Below are positions 1-8,188 of a stretch of 64,000 bases of DNA, piece by piece (within the stretch, counting starts at the first letter, position 1; every line of letters begins with the position of its first letter). The stretch comes from Lachnospiraceae bacterium. GTDB taxonomy: Bacteria > Bacillota_A > Clostridia > Lachnospirales > Lachnospiraceae. Under the pieces are notes generated by a model. That model had not been told where the DNA came from and did not search any database. It saw nothing but the letters and a program-made list of their open reading frames with translations. Both the position numbers and the translations under genes were made by a program. The DNA lies in assembly GCA_018365895.1 (NCBI GenBank), contig JAGZJD010000001.1:49239-113238 (forward strand), read 5' to 3'.

Positions 1-89
1 ACTTTCTCAATCGCTTCTTCACAGCTCTTTCCCATCTGAATCAGACGTAAATTAAGAGTGTCCAGTTCTTTATCAAATCTGCTCCGCAT
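1..89 (-). CDS. phoU: PhoU, phosphate transport regulator (partial, N-terminus only)
   Basis: Only the first 29 codons are inside the window; the gene runs off the left edge. The visible start (MRSRFDKELDTL...LIQMGKSCEEAI) has the usual PhoU opening helix. The ATG at 87-89 lies 3 bases after the pstB stop, and its ribosome site (GGGAGG) is inside the end of pstB, so it is co-translated with the pst genes. PhoU proteins dampen Pst transport and PhoR signalling when phosphate is plentiful. The assignment rests on this N-terminus and on its place at the end of the pst operon. Confidence 0.85.
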   Translation of the reverse strand, partial: MRSRFDKELDTLNLRLIQMGKSCEEAIEK

Positions 90-92
90 AGC

Positions 93-842
93 CTAGCCAA
101 ACCTCCCTGTAATATAATCTTCCGTTCGTTTGTCTGACGGAATGGAAAATAATTTCTCTGTTTCATTATATTCTACCATCTCTCCAAGCAGGAAAAATGC
201 TGTATTATCAGAAATTCTGACTGCCTGCTGCATATTATGTGTTACGATAACGATAGTATAATCTTTTTTCAGCTCCATTGCAAGGTCTTCGATCTTAGAG
301 GTAGATACCGGATCAAGCGCCGATGTCGGTTCGTCCATCAAAAGTACTTCCGGTTGTACCGCAAGGGCTCTTGCAATGCATAACCTCTGCTGCTGTCCTC
401 CTGACATCTGCAGCGCGCTTTTCTTCAGACAATCCTTTGTTTCTTCCCAAATTGCTGCACCACGCAGTGATTTTTCCACAATATCATCTAATTTTTGTTT
501 CGAGCGGATACCATGTGTGCGAGGTCCATATGCAATATTATCATAGATACTCATCGGAAATGGATTTGGTTTCTGGAATACCATTCCAACACGCTTTCTT
601 AATAAGTTCACATCAATATTCTTGTAAATATCTTCTCCGTCCAAGCAGATTTCTCCGGTCACTTTACAACCGTCAACTAAGTCATTCATACGGTTTAGCG
701 ACTTCAGCAAAGTTGATTTTCCACAACCGCTCGGCCCAATAAACGCTGTAATTTTCTTTTCTTCAATTGACAGATTAATATTTTTCAATGCCTGAAAATC
801 CTGATAAAACAGATCCACATTTTTAATTGTAATTTTATCCAT
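93..842 (-). CDS. pstB: Phosphate ABC transporter ATP-binding protein PstB
   Basis: A cytoplasmic ATPase of 249 residues, the usual PstB length, which powers high-affinity phosphate import through PstC and PstA. Walker A is GPSGCGKST near residue 37, the signature is MSGGQQQR near 146, and Walker B is [12 protein letters not shown] near 166. The typical PstB stretch [18 protein letters not shown] is present. Its start overlaps the end of pstA by 8 bases, which suggests translational coupling. It is fourth in the order pstS-pstC-pstA-pstB-phoU and is presumably expressed from the PHO promoter ahead of pstS. Confidence 0.97.
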   Translation of the reverse strand: MDKITIKNVDLFYQDFQALKNINLSIEEKKITAFIGPSGCGKSTLLKSLNRMNDLVDGCKVTGEICLDGEDIYKNIDVNLLRKRVGMVFQKPNPFPMSIYDNIAYGPRTHGIRSKQKLDDIVEKSLRGAAIWEETKDCLKKSALQMSGGQQQRLCIARALAVQPEVLLMDEPTSALDPVSTSKIEDLAMELKKDYTIVIVTHNMQQAVRISDNTAFFLLGEMVEYNETEKLFSIPSDKRTEDYITGRFG

Positions 843-1698
843 TGTCTCTACCTTTCATAAATTTCTTTGCAAATGCTCCTGATGCCGCGTTCATCACAAT
901 TACTAATACAAGTAGAATAACCGCTGTCGCATAGGCCTGATTCATGTATAGCCCTTCATTTGACAGGCTGTACATATGAACAGAAAGTGTTCTGGCGGAA
1001 TCAAAAAGTGATTTCGGAATCTTCGCAACCGTTCCTGCCGTGTACATTAGCGCCGCCGTCTCTCCAACAATACGTCCGATAGCAAGAATGATACCTGCCA
1101 TAATTCCAGGCACTGCTGCCGGAAGAACTACATGAAAAATCGTACGAAGTTTTCCTGCACCAAGTCCGAAACTGCCTTCTCGAAAAGAATCCGGAACTGA
1201 TTTCAACGCTTCCTCTGCAGTACGCATAATCAGCGGCAGAATCATAATAGAAAGCGTTGCCGCACCTGCAAGGATCGAGAATCCTATTTCCAGTGTATTT
1301 ACAAAAAACAGCATACCAAACAAACCATATACAATTGATGGAATTCCTGACAATGTTTCTGTTGTCAGACGAATCATCCCTACTAACTTTTTTCGTTTTC
1401 CCGTATATTCTACAAGATAGATTGCCGCAAATAATCCGAGAGGAACTGCCACAATCAATGCCAACGCCGTCATAATCACTGTTGTAATCAGCGCCGGAAC
1501 AAAGGAGACATTATCCGATGTATAGTGCAGCGAGAAAAATTCCGGTTTCAGATGCGGAATTCCTTTGATCATAATATATGCGATTAAAAGAATGAGTACC
1601 GTAAATGTAATTGCCGCAGATAAATACACAAATATCTTCATAATCAAAGACGGAAGATGAGTTTTCTTTTTTAAACTTTCATGCTGTGTTGTCATCAT
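835..1698 (-). CDS. pstA: Phosphate ABC transporter permease PstA
   Basis: A 287-residue integral membrane permease that pairs with PstC as the channel of the Pst importer. It has about six hydrophobic segments and the cytoplasmic coupling region [26 protein letters not shown], characteristic of the PstA/PstC family. The [14 protein letters not shown] stretch is a family hallmark. GGAGGAAAGAA precedes the first of two adjacent ATG codons, which I took as the start. It lies 15 bases after pstC and overlaps pstB. Confidence 0.96.
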   Translation of the reverse strand: MMTTQHESLKKKTHLPSLIMKIFVYLSAAITFTVLILLIAYIMIKGIPHLKPEFFSLHYTSDNVSFVPALITTVIMTALALIVAVPLGLFAAIYLVEYTGKRKKLVGMIRLTTETLSGIPSIVYGLFGMLFFVNTLEIGFSILAGAATLSIMILPLIMRTAEEALKSVPDSFREGSFGLGAGKLRTIFHVVLPAAVPGIMAGIILAIGRIVGETAALMYTAGTVAKIPKSLFDSARTLSVHMYSLSNEGLYMNQAYATAVILLVLVIVMNAASGAFAKKFMKGRDNG

Positions 1699-1713
1699 TT
1701 CTTTCCTCCGTTT

Positions 1714-2568
1714 CTAAGATTTCTTCTGCTGTAAAGCAGACGCACATAAATTGATCAATAAGATAAAAACAAACAGTACAACCGCCGTCGCAATCAAAGC
1801 TTCACGGTGAAGATCTGTCGCATATCCCATTTCAATTACAATATTAGATGTTAACGTGCGGACACCTTCAATCAGCCCTTTTGGCATACGCGGCTGGTTA
1901 CCTGCGACAAGAATTACCGCCATTGTTTCCCCAATAGCTCTTCCGATTCCAAGAATAACACCTGCTGTCACACCGGATTTTGCTGCCGGAAGCACAACTT
2001 TAAAAATACTTCTCTCATGAGTAGCTCCGAGCGCCAATGTTCCTTCATAGTAAGATATCGGCACTGCTCTAAGCGCAGATTCTGTCACACCGATAATCGT
2101 CGGAAGAATCATGATACCAAGCAAAACAGAAGCTGTCAGCATTGAATTTCCGTCATATCCCGGCGGAAGGAATTCACGAATAACCGGTACCAATACTACA
2201 AGACCGAAAAATCCATACACAACTGATGGAATTCCGGCCAGCAGTTCTGTCGCTGCCTTTAACCCTGGGTAAATTTTCTTTGGACAGTAAAACGCCATAA
2301 AAATTGCTGTCAGAATTCCAATCGGAACACCGATCACAATCGCTCCTGCCGTTACATAAATACTTCCAAGAATCATCGGAAGAATTCCGTAAAGATTGTT
2401 GGACGGCCGCCATATTTCCCCGAAAAGGAATTCCAGCCACCCGATTTTCTGAATAGCTGGAATTCCATTTCCGAAGAGAAATACACAGATCAAAATGACT
2501 GCCATAATCGACATGCACGCTGCTACAAGAAATACAATGTGCATTGCCCGCTCTTTCCACTGTTTCAT
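1714..2568 (-). CDS. pstC: Phosphate ABC transporter permease PstC
   Basis: A 284-residue membrane protein and partner of PstA. It carries LLAGIPSVVYGFFGLVVLVP and the coupling region SALRAVPISYYEGTLALGA of the PstC family, with an N-terminal transmembrane helix followed by a short extracytoplasmic loop (NGIPAIQKIGWLEFL...WRPSNNLYG). It lies 28 bases after pstS and 15 before pstA. The start has a modest AGAGGTA ribosome site. Nothing unusual was seen. Confidence 0.96.
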   Translation of the reverse strand: MKQWKERAMHIVFLVAACMSIMAVILICVFLFGNGIPAIQKIGWLEFLFGEIWRPSNNLYGILPMILGSIYVTAGAIVIGVPIGILTAIFMAFYCPKKIYPGLKAATELLAGIPSVVYGFFGLVVLVPVIREFLPPGYDGNSMLTASVLLGIMILPTIIGVTESALRAVPISYYEGTLALGATHERSIFKVVLPAAKSGVTAGVILGIGRAIGETMAVILVAGNQPRMPKGLIEGVRTLTSNIVIEMGYATDLHREALIATAVVLFVFILLINLCASALQQKKS

Positions 2569-2596
2569 CTGCTATACCTCTTATTCTCTCTCCCGA

Positions 2597-3505
2597 TTAT
2601 TTTTCAAGAGCTTCTTTCCATGTAGAAACTTCACCTGTAAAAATTGCTTTTACCTGATCTTTTGTTAAATCTTCTGTTGTATTATCGTTATTAACAATGA
2701 CTGCGATTCCGTCAAGTGCAATGACCGTTGGTGTCAGTCCGCCTTCTAATTCAGAATCTTTCAGTTCTCTTGATGCCATTCCAATATCGTAAGATCCGTC
2801 CATTGCTGATGTCATTCCTGTTGTAGAGTCGCTCTGCTGCACTTCCACATTTACATTTGTATTCACTTTTTTATATGCTTCTGCAAGTTTTTCCATAACC
2901 GGCGCTACGGAAGAAGAACCGCCTACTGTTACTTTTCCTGATGCCCCTGTAGATGCATAAGCTCCTTCTACTTCTACCGGAATATAACCTTCTTCTTCAA
3001 TGATTGCCTGTCCTTCTTCACTCATAATAAATCCCATGAAGTCTTTGGCTGCATCACTTACGCCTTCTTTTACCGCAATATTAAATGGTCTTGAAATTTC
3101 ATAACTGCCATTCTTTACGTTCTCTGCCGATGCATCTACACCGCCAATTTTTACTGCTTTGACCGTATCATTTAATGCACCAAGAGATGTATATCCAATC
3201 GCGTATTCATTTCCGGCAACCTGTGTCATCATAACTGATGTGCTGTTTGTAATATTGGCATCTGCTGTTGTCATATCCACTTTCTCGCCGTCTTTTTCTT
3301 CTTCAACTCCGAAAAGTTCTACGAATGCTCCTCTTGTTCCGGAACCATCTTCTCTTGATACAACGGAAATTTTTCCTGCTTCATCCCAGCCGGAAGCTCC
3401 TTCCTTGTTTCCCCCATCAGCTGCATCGCTGTCTTTACTTCCACATCCTGTAAGTACACTTCCTGCTAAAACTCCTGCTAATAGTAATACTGTTAACTTT
3501 TTCAT
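2597..3505 (-). CDS. pstS: Phosphate-binding lipoprotein PstS, circularly permuted
   Basis: The extracytoplasmic phosphate receptor of the Pst importer, 302 residues. It has a lipoprotein signal peptide with lipobox LTGC, so Cys21 would be acylated. The binding-protein halves are in reversed order. Residues from about 38 carry the normally C-terminal half (GKISVVSREDGSGTRGAF ... AIGYTSLGAL ... FIMSEEGQAIIEEEGYIPV). From about 190 the normally N-terminal half follows (VGGSSSVAPVMEKL ... DIGMASRELKD ... LDGIAVIVNN ... IFTGEVSTWKEALEK). In ordinary PstS the FTG-x-x-x-x-W segment runs directly into the VVSRExGSGTR segment; here the chain is cut exactly between them. Phosphate ligands appear retained in both halves, so it should still fold and bind. 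First gene of pstSCAB-phoU. Confidence 0.93.
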   Translation of the reverse strand: MKKLTVLLLAGVLAGSVLTGCGSKDSDAADGGNKEGASGWDEAGKISVVSREDGSGTRGAFVELFGVEEEKDGEKVDMTTADANITNSTSVMMTQVAGNEYAIGYTSLGALNDTVKAVKIGGVDASAENVKNGSYEISRPFNIAVKEGVSDAAKDFMGFIMSEEGQAIIEEEGYIPVEVEGAYASTGASGKVTVGGSSSVAPVMEKLAEAYKKVNTNVNVEVQQSDSTTGMTSAMDGSYDIGMASRELKDSELEGGLTPTVIALDGIAVIVNNDNTTEDLTKDQVKAIFTGEVSTWKEALEK

Positions 3506-3549
3506 AATATATGATCTCCTCTTTTAATTCATTTCTGTTGACATCTATT

Positions 3550-3604
3550 ACTATAATGTCCCATTGTTAAATCCAAATACCTTTTTCTGTTAAATCTGTG
3601 TAAA
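3550..3604 (-). promoter_or_regulatory. PHO-box promoter of the pst operon
   Basis: Read on the minus strand, TTTACA (3599-3604) and TTAACA (3588-3593) are spaced exactly 11 bases apart, and another TTAACA lies at 3565-3570, 23 bases further on. A TATAGT -10 box follows at 3550-3555, 9 bases after the last repeat, and there is no good -35 hexamer. This is the layout of Gram-positive PhoP-activated promoters, where TT(A/T)ACA direct repeats replace the -35. PhoP itself is not in the window. Confidence 0.75.
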
Positions 3605-3624
3605 AAAGTAGAAACACTACAAAT

Positions 3625-3659
3625 AAAAAAACTGCCGGCAGCTCATCGTCTGCCAGCAG
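3625..3659 (-). terminator. Rho-independent terminator after cyuA
   Basis: On the minus strand CTGCTGGCAG, an 8-base loop and CTGCCGGCAG form a 10-bp stem with one G-U pair, followed by seven T. It closes the leftward oppABCDF-malY-cyuA operon and separates it from pstS. Confidence 0.9.
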
Positions 3660-3676
3660 AAATAATCTGTTTTCTC

Positions 3677-4954
3677 TTATTGACTTTTTTCCTGTAAAAT
3701 ATCTACTATCGTTTTTTCCGTTCCAATCATTCCCGGAGATGCAATTTCACCCATATGCTGCATCGTCTCTTCCGGTGAAGCTCCATTAATTCCATGAATT
3801 TCATCAATATAAATCTCATGCATTGCAAAATCCGCTGACTGAAATGCTGCATTCACAGCTACAATTCCTTTCATGGTGCATCCTTTATTTCCACCATGGC
3901 AGATCATACCGGTAATGCTGCTGGACATATTATTAATTGTTCTTGCCATCGCATGTTCATCTCCGCCATTCAAATACACTAATGCACATGCCATTCCGGT
4001 TCCTGCCGCAATACCACAGCCACAAAATGCAGAAAGTTTGCCGGAGTATTCTTTAATATACATACAAACAAGATAACTCAAAGCTGTCGCACGATATAAC
4101 ATCTCATCACTCAGTCCTCGTATCTTACACACACCATATAACGGCATTGTCGCAATGATTCCATGAGCTCCCGACCCCGTAATACTCATAGCCGGCTTAT
4201 CCAGACCAATAACACGCGCTTCAATTGCCGCATTGCAGAGCAGTGAAGCTGTATTCAATTCGTTCTGTGAGATGATCTTTCCATCGTTTTTCTCAAGCAG
4301 ATAACGTGCATATGTTGTTCTTGGATTTTGAATTCCTTCTTCAAACAGTGCATAATTCATCTCATACGCCGCTTTAATAAATTCAATCTCCTGTGCCGGA
4401 ACTGTTTTCACATATGCAACAATCTGACTCAACGTATAGTTGTGGATCAGAGGCGGTTCTTCCTGTGCATTGGATTCAGTGATTTCCTCCTTTTCCAGAA
4501 CAACCTTACCATTTACTTCAATCCGAACAATATTGGTATGCGCGTCACGAATTCTTACCATCGCTTCTCCGCCCGTTGTTTTTACCTGTGCCTCAATAAA
4601 AATGCGGCTTGTGATCTCACTCATTTTTACTGTAATTTTGCCTTCTGCTACAAGCTGCCTAGCGGCATCATTATCTTCTTTTGTCACATCTGCAAGACTC
4701 TCCAGTTCTTTTTCCGGTTTTCCTGCAACCGCCCCCAAAGCTGCCGCATATTCATTTCCGTAAAAATGACTATTTGGGATTCCACAAGTATAGGCATTTT
4801 TATACATACCACTATTTAATAGAAGCGTCACATTTTCAATCGCCCCCGGAACAAATGACTTTGCTTTTGAAACTGCATATGCTATTGCTCCCGGCTCTGT
4901 CACACCAAGTGCCGGGCGCATATCTCCCTTAATTAATTGTGTCAGTTCATGCAT
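3677..4954 (-). CDS. cyuA: L-cysteine desulfidase (CyuA / UPF0597 family)
   Basis: A 425-residue cytoplasmic protein related to the alpha subunit of iron-sulfur L-serine dehydratase. Family members convert L-cysteine to pyruvate, ammonia and hydrogen sulfide with an oxygen-labile [4Fe-4S] cluster. The family motifs are visible: ALGVTEPGAIAYA at the N-terminus, ITGSGAHGI in the middle, and the cysteine-bearing FCGCGIAAGTGMACA and MICHGGNKGCTMKG that supply cluster ligands. It lies 15 bases after a MalY-type C-S lyase and ends the opp operon, so it is placed to remove cysteine freed from imported peptides. A serine or other beta-eliminating activity cannot be excluded. Confidence 0.9.
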   Translation of the reverse strand: MHELTQLIKGDMRPALGVTEPGAIAYAVSKAKSFVPGAIENVTLLLNSGMYKNAYTCGIPNSHFYGNEYAAALGAVAGKPEKELESLADVTKEDNDAARQLVAEGKITVKMSEITSRIFIEAQVKTTGGEAMVRIRDAHTNIVRIEVNGKVVLEKEEITESNAQEEPPLIHNYTLSQIVAYVKTVPAQEIEFIKAAYEMNYALFEEGIQNPRTTYARYLLEKNDGKIISQNELNTASLLCNAAIEARVIGLDKPAMSITGSGAHGIIATMPLYGVCKIRGLSDEMLYRATALSYLVCMYIKEYSGKLSAFCGCGIAAGTGMACALVYLNGGDEHAMARTINNMSSSITGMICHGGNKGCTMKGIVAVNAAFQSADFAMHEIYIDEIHGINGASPEETMQHMGEIASPGMIGTEKTIVDILQEKSQ

Positions 4955-4969
4955 TTTCTTTACCTCCGT

Positions 4970-6151
4970 TTAGCAAGATAAATTGTTTACCGCTTCCTCT
5001 AATTGTTTTAGTGCTTTTTGTAATACAACTCGTGGACATGCTGCATTTAATCGCATAAATCCACTTAATTCTCTTGTAAAGTCTGAGCCAGGGCTTAAAC
5101 CTAAACCTGCTTTTTCAACCATAAACTTTTTCAATTCTGCATTACTCATATTTAATGCTCTGCAATCTAACCAAACAAGATAAGTTGCATCTGGAATATT
5201 AGCCTTAATGCTCGGAATGTGCTCCTCAAAATAGTCACGAATAAAGTCCAGATTACCAGAAATATATTCCAAAAGCTGTTCCAGCCATTCTTCACCCTCA
5301 TTCAGCGCTGTTTCCATTGCCACTGAACTAAAGGCATTATTTCTATGTACATCCATTCCACTCCAGTAAGCGTCAAATGCTTTTTTCATCTCTATATTAG
5401 GGAACACTGTCGTAGACGCCTGAAGCCCTGCAAGGTTAAATGTTTTTGTTACTGAAATACATGTGATGATTTTTTGATCAGCTTCCGGTACTGCAATAGC
5501 TGCCGGTATGTGCTTTTTCCCATGAAATATGATATCTGAATGAATTTCATCTGAAACTACCAATACATCATTTTCAAAGCAGAGTCTAAGCATTTTAGCC
5601 AGTTCTTCCTGCGTCCAAACACGTCCCAACGGATTATGCGGATTACATAAGATAAAAAGTTTCACTTTAGGATCTTTTACCAGTCTTTCAAATTCTTCAA
5701 AATCCACTTCCCATACACCATCATGCTCTAAGAAATTATTCTGTACGAGCGTTCTTCCTGTGTTTTCTGTAATTTCAAAAAATTCCGGAAAAACAGGTGG
5801 CTGAATCAAAACTTTATCTTCCTTATCCGTAAATAGTTTAATAATAACTGCAAGGGCTGGAACTACCCCCAAACACCAGCTGCATAAGTCTGTATCTAAT
5901 GTCCATCCATTTCGCCTCTTCTGCCAATCAGCATAAGCCTTAAAATAACTGTCCGGACGAGATGTATATCCCCATATACCTTCTTCTGCTTTCTTTTTGC
6001 AGGCATCAATAATCGGCTGTGCTGTTTGGAAATCCATATCGGCAATCCAAAGTGGAATTACCTGATCTGTTCCGAAATTTTTCACTCTTTCGTCATACTT
6101 TGCAGAACGGTTTTTACTTCTGTCTACAGGCTCATCAAAATTATATTTCAT
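4970..6151 (-). CDS. MalY/PatB-family PLP-dependent C-S beta-lyase (first copy)
   Basis: A 393-residue fold-type I aminotransferase-like enzyme. MalY/PatB proteins cleave cystathionine, lanthionine and S-conjugates of cysteine to a thiol, pyruvate and ammonia. Visible features are the N-terminal signature MKYNFDEPVDR...IPLWIADMDF, the NPHNPLGRVW motif, SDEIHSDI with the pyridine-binding Asp, and the Schiff-base lysine in SVTKTFNLAG. It sits between oppF and cyuA, so its product feeds the desulfidase. It is clearly different in sequence from the second copy at 13377-14540, so this is not a recent duplication. The exact substrate cannot be read from sequence. Confidence 0.88.
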   Translation of the reverse strand: MKYNFDEPVDRSKNRSAKYDERVKNFGTDQVIPLWIADMDFQTAQPIIDACKKKAEEGIWGYTSRPDSYFKAYADWQKRRNGWTLDTDLCSWCLGVVPALAVIIKLFTDKEDKVLIQPPVFPEFFEITENTGRTLVQNNFLEHDGVWEVDFEEFERLVKDPKVKLFILCNPHNPLGRVWTQEELAKMLRLCFENDVLVVSDEIHSDIIFHGKKHIPAAIAVPEADQKIITCISVTKTFNLAGLQASTTVFPNIEMKKAFDAYWSGMDVHRNNAFSSVAMETALNEGEEWLEQLLEYISGNLDFIRDYFEEHIPSIKANIPDATYLVWLDCRALNMSNAELKKFMVEKAGLGLSPGSDFTRELSGFMRLNAACPRVVLQKALKQLEEAVNNLSC

Positions 6152-6176
6152 AACTTTCCCCTTTCTCTATGACTCA

Positions 6177-7154
6177 TTATTCAACTAAATGACATGCTAC
6201 ATAATGTTCATTTCCTACATTCTTAAATATTGGTCTTTCTTCTTTACAACGCTGTGTAGCATAAGGGCATCTTGATGCAAATTTACAGCCAATCGGCGTA
6301 TCTATCGGACTTGGAACATCTCCTTGAAGCATTTCTGGTTTCTTCTTTTTACTGATAGCCGGATCAAGTTCAGGAACTGCTGACATAAGGGCTTTTGTAT
6401 ACGGATGAAGCGTATGCTCATATAGTTCTTCTGTCTCTGCAAATTCCACAAGAGATCCTAAGTACATAACCCCTACTTTCTTAGATATATGTCTTACCAT
6501 AGAAAGGTCATGTGCAATAAATAAATATGTAAGTCCTAAACTTTCTTGGAGATCTTCCAACATATTTACTACTTGCGCCTGAATACTAACATCCAACGCT
6601 GAAATCGGCTCATCACAGACAACAAAATCCGGATTTACCGCCAATGCTCTGGCAATTCCGACTCTCTGTCTTTGTCCTCCTGAAAACTCATGTGGATAAC
6701 GACTTGCATGATCTTTTCCAAGACCGACTGTATTTAGCAGTTCGTAAATACGCTCCTGTCTTTCTTTTCCTTCAAACAGATGATAAATATCCAGTGGCTC
6801 ACCAATAATATCAGACACCGTCATTCTAGGATTTAATGATGCATATGGATCCTGGAAAATCATCTGCATTCTTTTTCTATACGGCCATACCTCAGAGGCG
6901 CTCAATTGCGCAATATCCTTTCCGTCAAATATAATTTGTCCGGATGTTGGCTTATAGAGACGCATAATTGAATATCCTGTGGTTGATTTACCACATCCGG
7001 ATTCCCCTACAAGTCCGATAGTTTCCCCTTTTTGTACTTTGAAGGAAACGCCGTCTACCGCTTTTACATATTCTACTTTCTTACCTAAAAGCCCTTTTTT
7101 ATTTTCAAAATACATTTTCAGGTCTTTTACTTCCAGAAGCGTATTATTTGCCAT
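6177..7154 (-). CDS. oppF: Oligopeptide ABC transporter ATP-binding protein, OppF/DppF type
   Basis: A cytoplasmic ATPase of 325 residues, one of the two nucleotide-binding subunits of a peptide importer. It has Walker A GESGCGKST, signature FSGGQRQR, Walker B FVVCDEPISALDVS, and the C-terminal oligopeptide-transporter extension with cysteines (GCKFASRCPYATQRC) known to bind an iron-sulfur cluster in DppD-like subunits. I use the ATG at 7152-7154 (MANNTLLEV), which has GGGAGGA in front; a longer in-frame reading to 7202 lacks support. It overlaps oppD by 11 bases. Confidence 0.93.
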   Translation of the reverse strand: MANNTLLEVKDLKMYFENKKGLLGKKVEYVKAVDGVSFKVQKGETIGLVGESGCGKSTTGYSIMRLYKPTSGQIIFDGKDIAQLSASEVWPYRKRMQMIFQDPYASLNPRMTVSDIIGEPLDIYHLFEGKERQERIYELLNTVGLGKDHASRYPHEFSGGQRQRVGIARALAVNPDFVVCDEPISALDVSIQAQVVNMLEDLQESLGLTYLFIAHDLSMVRHISKKVGVMYLGSLVEFAETEELYEHTLHPYTKALMSAVPELDPAISKKKKPEMLQGDVPSPIDTPIGCKFASRCPYATQRCKEERPIFKNVGNEHYVACHLVE

Positions 7155-8175
7155 TACGGATTCCTCCCTTCTGACTTTCATAATCTTCATTCTTTGGTGC
7201 ATCCGGATGACACATGAAACAACTTACACGATGTGTATCGCTAATATATTCTTCTGGAACCGGCATAGATGCACAAACTTTCATAGCATATTTGCACCGA
7301 GGATAAAATGGACATCCTGTTGGCGGATGAAGCATATCCGGCGGTGTTCCAAGAATCGGAACAAGTCTTTGCTTAGATTCCTCGCCTGTTACCTTAGGAA
7401 CAGAGTTCAAAAGTCCCATTGTATATGGGTGATGTGGTTCATAGAAAATTTCTTCTGTTGTTCCTTCTTCCATAATTTTTCCACCATACATAACAATGAT
7501 CCTATCACAAATACTGGAAGCACATCCTAAGTTATGTGTAATTAAAATAGTAGCTGTGCCGAGCCTTTCATTCAATTCCTTCATCAAAGCTAACACCTGT
7601 GCCTGAATAGTAACATCTAAGGCCGTTGTCGGTTCATCTGCAATCAGTAATTCCGGCTCACACGAAAGCGCCATAGCAATCATAGCTCTCTGTCTCATAC
7701 CACCTGAAAATTCATGCGGATAGGAATGAAATCTCTTTTCCGGTGAAGGAATCCCAACTAAACGGAGCATTTCAAGAGCACGCTTCTTGGCATCTTCTTT
7801 GCTGATTTTATGATGTGTTAAAATAGCTTCTGTAATCTGATCACCAATTTTAAATAAAGGATTTAAAGATGTCATTGGATCTTGAAAGATCATTGCGATA
7901 TGATCTCCCTGAATCTTACGCATCTCACTTTTTTTCTTTTTCAAAAGATCTTCTCCATTAAAAAGAATTTCACCTCCGGTAACTTTGCCCGGATATGCTA
8001 AAAGTCCCATGATAGAAAGTGATGTTACACTTTTTCCACTTCCGGATTCACCGACAATACCAATGATTTCACCTTTATTCAAATCAAAACTAACATCGCG
8101 AATTGCCTTTACCTCTCCCAAATGCGTAAAGAAAGAGGTATGTAAATTTTTAACATCTAATAATTTTTCACTCAT
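7144..8175 (-). CDS. oppD: Oligopeptide ABC transporter ATP-binding protein, OppD/DppD type
   Basis: A 343-residue ATPase subunit pairing with OppF. It has Walker A GESGSGKSV, signature FSGGMRQR, Walker B LLIADEPTTALDVT, and the cysteine-containing oligopeptide C-terminal domain (GCPFYPRCKYAMKVC). AAGGAGGAAATC lies just ahead of the start. It lies 13 bases after oppC and overlaps the next gene, as usual for opp/dpp operons. Confidence 0.93.
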   Translation of the reverse strand: MSEKLLDVKNLHTSFFTHLGEVKAIRDVSFDLNKGEIIGIVGESGSGKSVTSLSIMGLLAYPGKVTGGEILFNGEDLLKKKKSEMRKIQGDHIAMIFQDPMTSLNPLFKIGDQITEAILTHHKISKEDAKKRALEMLRLVGIPSPEKRFHSYPHEFSGGMRQRAMIAMALSCEPELLIADEPTTALDVTIQAQVLALMKELNERLGTATILITHNLGCASSICDRIIVMYGGKIMEEGTTEEIFYEPHHPYTMGLLNSVPKVTGEESKQRLVPILGTPPDMLHPPTGCPFYPRCKYAMKVCASMPVPEEYISDTHRVSCFMCHPDAPKNEDYESQKGGIRNGK

Positions 8176-8188
8176 CTAGATTTCCTCC

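Noticed and set aside
2174..2560. Alternate-frame reading of about 128 residues inside pstC
   Set aside because: Lies wholly over pstC, which has full family conservation; cysteine/serine-rich shadow translation.
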